Positions 1 to 4,604 of a DNA stretch of 6,886 nt are shown piece by piece. Position 1 is the first letter of the stretch, and each line of letters begins with the position of its first letter. The DNA is from an uncultured Chitinophagaceae bacterium. Its GTDB lineage: Bacteria; Bacteroidota; Bacteroidia; Chitinophagales; Chitinophagaceae. The DNA lies in the NCBI GenBank assembly GCA_946479005.1, contig CAMLEM010000092.1:1-6886 (forward strand). Reading direction: 5' to 3'. The position numbers and the translations under genes are program-made. The notes beneath the pieces are model-generated. The model was not told the DNA's origin. It worked only from the letters and a program-made list of their open reading frames with translations, and did no database searches.

Positions 1-58
1 CTCCCCCCCGCCCCCCCCCCCGCCCCCCGCCCCCCCGCCCCCCCCCCCCCCCCCCCCC
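1..58. repeat. C-homopolymer tract at window edge, probable artefact
   Basis: All 58 bases are C except a T at 2 and G at 10, 22, 29 and 37, so the minus strand is poly-G. The tract switches abruptly to normal mixed sequence at 59, only 13 bases before the folK stop codon. No coding or RNA signal lies in it. Poly-G runs are a known error of two-colour short-read sequencing, and a contig end is where such reads would survive. A natural G-quadruplex-forming tract is possible but less likely, because the G interruptions are irregular (spacings 12, 7 and 8) and nothing like it occurs elsewhere in the window. Confidence 0.8.
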
Positions 59-71
59 GATTGTGGAAAAT

Positions 72-554
72 TCATTCGTATTTGGTAACGGGCAGGGGAT
101 CGCTGCACTCTTCCAGGAGGCGGGTAATGTTCCTGCCCAGTTTAGGATGCACCAGCAGCGGCGCGATCTCCTGCATTGGCACCAGCGCGAATCTCCGATT
201 ATGAAGTTCGGGATGCGGCAAACGAAGGAGGGGATATTCGTGGACCTCATCATTGTAGAAAAGAATATCAATGTCAATGAGGCGGGGACCATATTTTTCA
301 TCGCGGGTGCGCCCCATCGTTTTCTCGATCCGGAGAATGCGGCGCATCAGCTGGCGCGCGTTAAGAGCGGTGGCGATCTCCAACGCCTGGTTCAGGAAGG
401 GCGGCTGATCTTCCAGTCCCCAGGCCGCCGTTTCATAAAAAGAGGAGCTTTGAATGATCGGACCGCATTGTTCCCTAATAAGGACCGCAGCTTTTTCCAG
501 TGCGGCCCGGCGGTCACCGAGGTTGGCTCCCAGGAGAAGATAAGCGCTGTTCAC
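72..554 (-). CDS. folK: 2-amino-4-hydroxy-6-hydroxymethyldihydropteridine pyrophosphokinase (HPPK)
   Basis: This cytoplasmic enzyme moves pyrophosphate from ATP to 6-hydroxymethyl-7,8-dihydropterin, the step before dihydropteroate synthase in folate synthesis. The protein is 160 residues, the normal single-domain HPPK length. It opens with a beta strand and the LLLGANLGDR loop (residues 6-15), has QPPFLNQ at 50-56, and carries the HPPK signature GPRLIDIDILF at 89-99, where Asp94 and Asp96 should bind the two magnesium ions. LPHPELHNRRF at 112-122 is the usual substrate-closing segment. The start is GTG (552-554): the frame is closed by a TAA three codons further upstream (564-566) and no ATG is available. 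No Shine-Dalgarno sequence is seen. It is divergent from the permease gene. It is a stand-alone folK with no fusion to folB or folP. Identity is very secure; the exact start is slightly less so. Confidence 0.97.
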   Translation of the reverse strand: MNSAYLLLGANLGDRRAALEKAAVLIREQCGPIIQSSSFYETAAWGLEDQPPFLNQALEIATALNARQLMRRILRIEKTMGRTRDEKYGPRLIDIDILFYNDEVHEYPLLRLPHPELHNRRFALVPMQEIAPLLVHPKLGRNITRLLEECSDPLPVTKYE

Positions 555-594
555 CGGGGCAATTTACAGATTTAGCGGCCTGTTCACTTCCCTC

Positions 595-602
595 TATCTT
601 TG
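595..602 (+). promoter_or_regulatory. Candidate Bacteroidota -7 promoter element (TATCTTTG)
   Basis: TATCTTTG fits the Bacteroidota -7 consensus TAnnTTTG exactly and lies in the 53-base gap between divergent folK and the permease gene, six bases from the permease ATG at 608. The -33 partner (TTTG or TTG) is weak: the nearest is TTTA at 571-574, about 20 bases upstream. If used, transcription would begin at about 605-608, giving a leaderless or almost leaderless mRNA. The position in a short divergent gap supports it; the poor -33 box and the chance of a random match keep confidence moderate. Confidence 0.45.
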
Positions 603-607
603 TGGGA

Positions 608-1720
608 ATGCCAAAACCATACAGCCAGTCGCGTGCCTTATGGGCGATCACCCGGGCGAGCTTCAAAGCCATCTTCAATAATCCCAGCGCGATCTTCTTC
701 AGCGTTCTATTCCCGATCATCTTCATCCTCATCTTTGGCGCGTTCGGGAGCGGGGGAGGAGTGAGCTACCGCATCGTGATGGCGCCCGGCAGTGATACGA
801 ATAATGTTTTTTATGAAGCGCTGAAGGAAAACCCGGTGATCCGGATGATGCCTTACACAGATTCCGTCTCCCTGGAAAAAGAACTTCAAAAAGGACGGCT
901 TACTGCTGTTCTTCATTTAAAGGAGAACCGCGACAGTACCGGTCGCCCGCACTACATACTGTCTTCACGCTCCACAACCGCCAGCAGCAATACTTTCTTT
1001 GCTTTTCAATACCAGGTGCTGGATTATGCCAAGCTCCGTTTTGAAGCCAATATGTCGGGCAATGTGAACGAACTTGTGACCATTGCACCTCCCGAGGTGA
1101 AGGAAGTGCGTAAATACCGCCAGATCGATTTTGTGCTCCCCGGGCAACTGGGCTTTTCGATCCTGTTTGCCACCCTGTTCGGGGTGGCCTTTACATTTTA
1201 TACGCTGAGAGAACAGCTGGTACTGAAAAGATTTTATGCTTCGCCGGTAAACCGGATGAATATTTTGCTGGGCATCGGGATGAGCCGGCTTTTCTTCCAG
1301 CTCATCAACGTGATCGTGTTGATCGGATTCGGTTACTTCTTTATGAATTTCACCCTCGACAACGGATTCGTCACCTTTCTGGGGATGCTGGTAATGTCTG
1401 TCATCCTCCTGTTCCAGTTGATGGGGGTGGGGCTGATCTTCAGCAGTGTGGCCAAAAGCGATGCCTCCATTCCACTTTACATCAATTTATATGGATTCCC
1501 CCAGATGATGCTGTCCGGTACATTTTTTCCCATCGAAGTTTTTCCAAAATGGCTGCAGGAGATCTGCCGCATTCTCCCGCTCACCCAGTATAACGATGCC
1601 ATCCGGAAGATCTCCTTTGAAGGACAAAGCATTTTCAGCTGTGGCAGGGAGATCGGGATCCTGGCCGCCTGGGTGCTTGCCACCTACCTGGTCCTCGCCC
1701 GCGTCATTAAATGGGAGTAA
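608..1720 (+). CDS. ABC-2 type transporter permease
   Basis: An integral inner-membrane subunit of an ABC-2 type exporter; the substrate cannot be told from sequence. The 370 residues show the usual plan: a cytoplasmic N-terminus, TM1 at about 27-46, a large extracytoplasmic loop (about 47-175), then a block of roughly five hydrophobic segments (about 178-200, 219-246, 254-280, 284-308 and 346-366). The stretch LSGTFFPIEVFPKWLQ (302-317), followed by a LPLTQYNDAIR segment (323-333), is typical of the ABC-2 membrane domain. I chose ATG 608 because the longer reading to 500 would overlap folK and adds 36 residues of hydrophilic sequence that reads as folK antisense, whereas 608 begins just before the expected basic amphipathic segment. 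No Walker A/B ATPase is encoded in the window: folK lies divergently on one side and an SRPBCC-domain gene 15 bases downstream on the other. The ATPase must be elsewhere, or the protein works in another way. Confidence 0.93.
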   Translation: MPKPYSQSRALWAITRASFKAIFNNPSAIFFSVLFPIIFILIFGAFGSGGGVSYRIVMAPGSDTNNVFYEALKENPVIRMMPYTDSVSLEKELQKGRLTAVLHLKENRDSTGRPHYILSSRSTTASSNTFFAFQYQVLDYAKLRFEANMSGNVNELVTIAPPEVKEVRKYRQIDFVLPGQLGFSILFATLFGVAFTFYTLREQLVLKRFYASPVNRMNILLGIGMSRLFFQLINVIVLIGFGYFFMNFTLDNGFVTFLGMLVMSVILLFQLMGVGLIFSSVAKSDASIPLYINLYGFPQMMLSGTFFPIEVFPKWLQEICRILPLTQYNDAIRKISFEGQSIFSCGREIGILAAWVLATYLVLARVIKWE

Positions 1721-1735
1721 ACGTTTATACACGTA

Positions 1736-2773
1736 ATGAAATATTTAAAACTGGCATTCATAAGCGTCATTGTCTTTTTTGTCATCATCACAGTGATCTC
1801 CCTGTTCTTTCCACCCCGAGTGAGAATATCCAGGGCGCTTGACATCAATGTGTCCAAAGACAGCCTTTTGGCGGTGCTCAGCCAGCCTGAAAGATGGAAG
1901 AGCTGGTACCCGGGCGCCGATACTTTCCAGGTAATGCGAGTGATGAACCGGACCATTGGGTACCGGGTGAACCCGGAAGGAGCCATTCTCCGGGTGATGG
2001 AGAAAACGGATTCGGGCGTTGTTCTGGAGAGCAGCGGGGCCGGCGTGCGCGATATGAAAAGTGGCTGGAATGTTTTTTCTTCCCCCGTCCCCAACGTTCA
2101 AACGGTGCAGTGGTATATGGATTTCGACCTGGGGTGGTATCCCTGGGAAAAATTCTCCAGCATCACTTTTGAGAAAAGGTTCGGTCCCCTGCTGGAGCAG
2201 GGCCTGGAAAAGCTGCGTAAATACGTGGAAGACTTATGCATCCATCGGCTTAACTTTATCGACTTAATCAGGCATATGAAGAAACTTATTTTGATCCCGG
2301 TAATGCTTCTCACTGTTTTTGCTTTTGGACAGGAAAGGAAGAGCCCGCACGATACGGTTAGCACCGATGATGGGGACATTACAGTGACTTATGGACGACC
2401 CTACAAAAAAGGCAGGGTGGTTTTTGGTACCCTGGAAAAATACGGAAAGGTTTGGCGCCTTGGGGCCGATGAGGCAACTACCATCAGCTTTAAGAAGGAT
2501 ACGAAATTCGGAGGCGTGCCCGTTCCTGCCGGCACCTACACGCTTTTCGCCATTCCGGAAGAAAAATCCTGGACCTTCATATTGAATTCCCAGCTGGGCC
2601 AGTGGGGTGCTTTTGCTTATGAAAAGAACAAGGATAAAAACGTAGCCCAGTTCTCCGTGCCCGTGCACCTTCTCGACGCACCGGTGGAGCAGCTCTCCAT
2701 TCGTTTTGAGGAAGATGACCAGATGACGGTGGAATGGGATGTGGTGCGTGTTTTCATTCCTTTCAGTGACTGA
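1736..2773 (+). CDS. SRPBCC-domain membrane-anchored protein read through into a DUF2911 protein
   Basis: This is one uninterrupted 345-codon frame holding two modules that are normally separate proteins. Residues 1-166 have an N-terminal membrane anchor (about 5-25) followed by a polyketide cyclase/SRPBCC-like lipid- or ligand-binding fold, recognisable from WKSWYPG at 54-60 and the DLGWYPWEKFSS block at 131-142, ending in the helix FGPLLEQGLEKLRKYVE (149-165). SRPBCC relatives usually stop about there. Codon 167 is TTA (2234-2236), one base from TAA. A 14-residue linker (167-180) then leads to Met181, which begins a standard signal peptide and a complete DUF2911 domain. The frame starts 15 bases after the permease stop, so it is probably co-transcribed with it. 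Either this is a true fusion, or a stop codon has been lost by mutation or sequencing error; an internal signal peptide argues for two proteins. The ligand is unknown. Confidence 0.85.
   Translation: MKYLKLAFISVIVFFVIITVISLFFPPRVRISRALDINVSKDSLLAVLSQPERWKSWYPGADTFQVMRVMNRTIGYRVNPEGAILRVMEKTDSGVVLESSGAGVRDMKSGWNVFSSPVPNVQTVQWYMDFDLGWYPWEKFSSITFEKRFGPLLEQGLEKLRKYVEDLCIHRLNFIDLIRHMKKLILIPVMLLTVFAFGQERKSPHDTVSTDDGDITVTYGRPYKKGRVVFGTLEKYGKVWRLGADEATTISFKKDTKFGGVPVPAGTYTLFAIPEEKSWTFILNSQLGQWGAFAYEKNKDKNVAQFSVPVHLLDAPVEQLSIRFEEDDQMTVEWDVVRVFIPFSD
2276..2773 (+). CDS. DUF2911 exported protein (internal start within the composite frame)
   Basis: Read from ATG 2276, the frame gives a 165-residue protein that looks complete by itself. 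Residues 1-18 are a classical Sec signal peptide (two Lys, a hydrophobic core, then AFG-Q as cleavage site). The mature part has the DUF2911 hallmarks in order: KSPHDTVST at 22-30, ITVTYGRPYKKGRV at 35-48, YGKVWRLGADEATTI at 56-70, GGVPVPAGTYTLFAIP at 79-94, LGQWGAFAY at 107-115 and the closing VEWDVVRVFIPF at 152-163. DUF2911 is common in Bacteroidota and has no established biochemical function; the exported location is inferred from the signal peptide. A TAACTTTA sequence at 2251-2258 is one base off the TAnnTTTG promoter motif, but is weak. Its TGA overlaps the next gene's ATG by one base, suggesting translational coupling. The domain call is secure; use of this start is inferred. Confidence 0.8.
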   Translation: MKKLILIPVMLLTVFAFGQERKSPHDTVSTDDGDITVTYGRPYKKGRVVFGTLEKYGKVWRLGADEATTISFKKDTKFGGVPVPAGTYTLFAIPEEKSWTFILNSQLGQWGAFAYEKNKDKNVAQFSVPVHLLDAPVEQLSIRFEEDDQMTVEWDVVRVFIPFSD

Positions 2774-3600
2774 TGATGAAGAAAATATTATCATACGCGT
2801 TAACGGTCTGTTTTTCACAGGCCGTTTGCTTTGCACAAAACGATTCCCTCTACCAGCGTGACAGTGTGGTGGAAACAGGGGAAAACTGCACGCAGGATTT
2901 TTTCATTGCCAGCGAAAGGATCAGTGATCCGTCAAAGATCTTTATCAGGGCAAAGAACGGAACCACCACCTCGATGAAAACATTCCTGGTCAGGAATAAT
3001 ATCGGGGGTTTCTCTGAATCCGGCCTGGCTGACCTGGACGGGGACGGCGTAAAAGAACTGATCATATCCAATTTCACCGGGGGCGCTCATTGTTGTGATG
3101 AGATCTATCTTTTCCGGCAAACCGCACCCGGCCGATTCCGGTATGTGGCCAGGACCTTCGCGGGCCATACCTGTTTTCTTGATGACAACACGATGCGCTT
3201 CTCTTTCTATGAGAGCTTCGGATATTTCTTCACCTGCTACGCGTGCACCTATACCGATACCAGCGAGACCGCGCCGCTGCCTGTGAGCTCCGTCATCCTG
3301 AAATACGGGAAAGGAAAATTATCGGTGGTACCGGGTGATCCCGTGCTGCGAAGCCTGATCCGCGACAATCTCGATAAATTATCGGAGCAGCCTTACGAAG
3401 AAATGGATGAGATCTCCCAGGATAATGGGCTCCGGAAGGAATTCGCTCTGAACCTCGCGGTGTTTTATTATTCCTTCGGAAGGAATATGAGTGAAACCCA
3501 GCGCCTCTTCAATACCTATTATAAATTCCCGGATAAGAAAGCCGTATGGAAGGAATTTTACCGGCTCCTTTTGAATGTGCGGCAGAAAAATGATTTCTAA
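2773..3600 (+). CDS. Secreted cysteine-rich protein with a DxDxDG calcium-type loop, function unknown
   Basis: I do not recognise a named family for the whole 275 residues. A Sec signal peptide covers about residues 1-21 (MMKK start, hydrophobic core, CFA-Q end); there is no convincing lipobox. In the mature part, GLADLDGDGVKELI (84-97) is an FG-GAP/VCBS-like loop whose Asp87, Asp89, Asp91 and Glu95 would bind calcium. It is followed by TGGAHCCDEIYLF (102-114), a segment I recall accompanying this loop in other uncharacterised exported proteins. Six cysteines remain after signal removal (39, 107, 108, 134, 155 and 158), with CYAC at 155-158, so disulfides or metal binding are plausible. The C-terminal third (about 195-275) is charged and looks helical. 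The start overlaps the DUF2911 stop (TGATGATG; ATG at 2773 or 2776). The gene closes the cluster and its stop overlaps that of queG. An enzymatic role is not supported by any motif I can see. Confidence 0.85.
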   Translation: MMKKILSYALTVCFSQAVCFAQNDSLYQRDSVVETGENCTQDFFIASERISDPSKIFIRAKNGTTTSMKTFLVRNNIGGFSESGLADLDGDGVKELIISNFTGGAHCCDEIYLFRQTAPGRFRYVARTFAGHTCFLDDNTMRFSFYESFGYFFTCYACTYTDTSETAPLPVSSVILKYGKGKLSVVPGDPVLRSLIRDNLDKLSEQPYEEMDEISQDNGLRKEFALNLAVFYYSFGRNMSETQRLFNTYYKFPDKKAVWKEFYRLLLNVRQKNDF

Positions 3601-4550
3601 GACGCGAGGAATTTGAGATTTCTCCGGATGCCTTCATATTTCGCTCTGCGGATCGGTGAATCCCGGAAGATCTTCCTGAACTCCTCTTCGGTGAGCTCTT
3701 CCCAGTCGTTCCTGCCCAGGTCGAAAAGCCGGGGGATGGATTCAAATTCCTTTTCGTTATGCGGCACCGAAAAGCGGTTCCAGGGGCAGACGTCCTGGCA
3801 GGTGTCGCAACCGAACATCCAGTTGTCGAATTTTCCTTTCATCCCGTCCGGGATGAGCTGGTCTTTCAATTCAATGGTGAAATAGGAAATGCATTTACTT
3901 CCGTCCACCACTTTTCCCGGGAGAATCGCTTCCGTGGGACAGGCATCAATGCAACGGGTGCAGGTGCCGCAATAATCCTTGGCGAAAGGATCATCAGGGG
4001 CCAGCTCCAGGTCCGTGATCAGCGTGGCAATGAAAAAGAATGAACCCTGTTGCCTGTTGATGAGGTTGCCATTCTTTCCCACCCATCCCAGGCCGCTGCG
4101 GCTGGCCCAGGTCCTTTCGAGCACAGGAGCGGAATCCACAAAACCTCTTCCCTGTATATCGCCGAATTTCTCTCTCAGCCTGGCCAGGAATTCATTTAGC
4201 TGGCCACGGATCAGTTCGTGGTAATCTTTTCCATAAGCATATTTTGATATCTGTGGCCTGTCTTTTTCCTGCCGCTCGGGAGGATAATAGTTCTTCAGCA
4301 GGGTGATGATGGAGCGGGCGCCGGGCACCAGCTTGCGCGGATCGACACGCAGATCAAAATACTTCTCCATATATTTCATACTGCCCTGCATTCCCTTATG
4401 CAGCCATTGCTCCAGCCTGCGCTCATCTTCTTCCAGCCGCACAGGCTTTGCAATGCCACAATGCTGAAAACCCAGTGATACTGAGGTCTCTTTGACAAAA
4501 CGGGTATGTTGCTGTGGATTCACTTCACTAAGACGATGAAACACCTGCAA
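3597..4550 (-). CDS. queG: Epoxyqueuosine reductase QueG
   Basis: This cobalamin- and iron-sulfur-dependent cytoplasmic enzyme reduces epoxyqueuosine to queuosine at position 34 of tRNAs with GUN anticodons, the last step of queuosine synthesis. The 317 residues carry the DUF1730 region at about 55-135, then RGFVDSAPVLER (135-146), whose Asp139 matches the proposed catalytic acid, and the conserved GLGWVGKNGNLI block (153-164). The two [4Fe-4S] clusters are laid out normally: Cys194, 197, 200 and 204 (CGTCTRCIDACP), then Cys220, 248, 251 and 255 (GCDTCQDVCPWN). The length matches the short Bacteroidota form, which lacks the C-terminal HEAT-like extension of the roughly 380-residue E. coli enzyme. 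The start is uncertain: the frame offers TTG 4550, GTG 4544 and GTG 4523 but no suitable ATG. I keep TTG 4550 because a run of 11 A on the coding strand lies 8-18 bases upstream. The gene is monocistronic within this window. Confidence 0.96.
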   Translation of the reverse strand: MQVFHRLSEVNPQQHTRFVKETSVSLGFQHCGIAKPVRLEEDERRLEQWLHKGMQGSMKYMEKYFDLRVDPRKLVPGARSIITLLKNYYPPERQEKDRPQISKYAYGKDYHELIRGQLNEFLARLREKFGDIQGRGFVDSAPVLERTWASRSGLGWVGKNGNLINRQQGSFFFIATLITDLELAPDDPFAKDYCGTCTRCIDACPTEAILPGKVVDGSKCISYFTIELKDQLIPDGMKGKFDNWMFGCDTCQDVCPWNRFSVPHNEKEFESIPRLFDLGRNDWEELTEEEFRKIFRDSPIRRAKYEGIRRNLKFLAS

Positions 4551-4604
4551 GTTTGAATTTTTTTTTTTGTAATTTGATTTACCATCAGTTTCAAAACACC
4601 GTTT
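4551..4604. promoter_or_regulatory. Divergent intergenic region between queG and the DUF3857 gene, with T11 tract
   Basis: These 54 bases must hold the promoters of both flanking genes unless those start inside the neighbouring gene. A run of 11 T at 4558-4568 is the clearest feature; on the minus strand it is an A-run placed where Bacteroidota mRNAs favour A-rich ribosome-binding regions, just ahead of queG. For the plus-strand gene, TAATTTG at 4570-4576 resembles TAnnTTTG but is one base short, and TTTG at 4552-4555 is too close to be a well-spaced -33 box. I see no operator palindrome or riboswitch. Confidence 0.35.

Noticed and set aside
63..575. A 170-codon plus-strand open frame lying opposite folK.
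   Set aside because: It is almost fully antisense to a secure HPPK gene with an intact signature and shows no recognisable domain; it is a shadow frame.
500..607. An N-terminal extension of the permease frame up to an ATG at 500.
   Set aside because: The extra 36 residues overlap the 5' end of folK, look like antisense of it, and add no membrane or domain feature; ATG 608 follows a promoter-like element and fits the family N-terminus.
2264..2836. A 190-codon minus-strand frame opposite the DUF2911 gene.
   Set aside because: It is wholly antisense to a domain with clear DUF2911 motifs, and has no recognisable motif of its own.
2773..2840. Possible lipoprotein signal in the cysteine-rich secreted protein (Cys13 or Cys19).
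   Set aside because: Neither LTVC nor QAVC fits the lipobox well (Val at -1 in both), whereas CFA-Q at 19-22 gives a normal signal peptidase I site.
3590..3625. A weak hairpin around the convergent stops that might act as a bidirectional terminator.
   Set aside because: The arms (GAGGAATT and GATTTCTC) pair poorly and no T-run follows on either strand.
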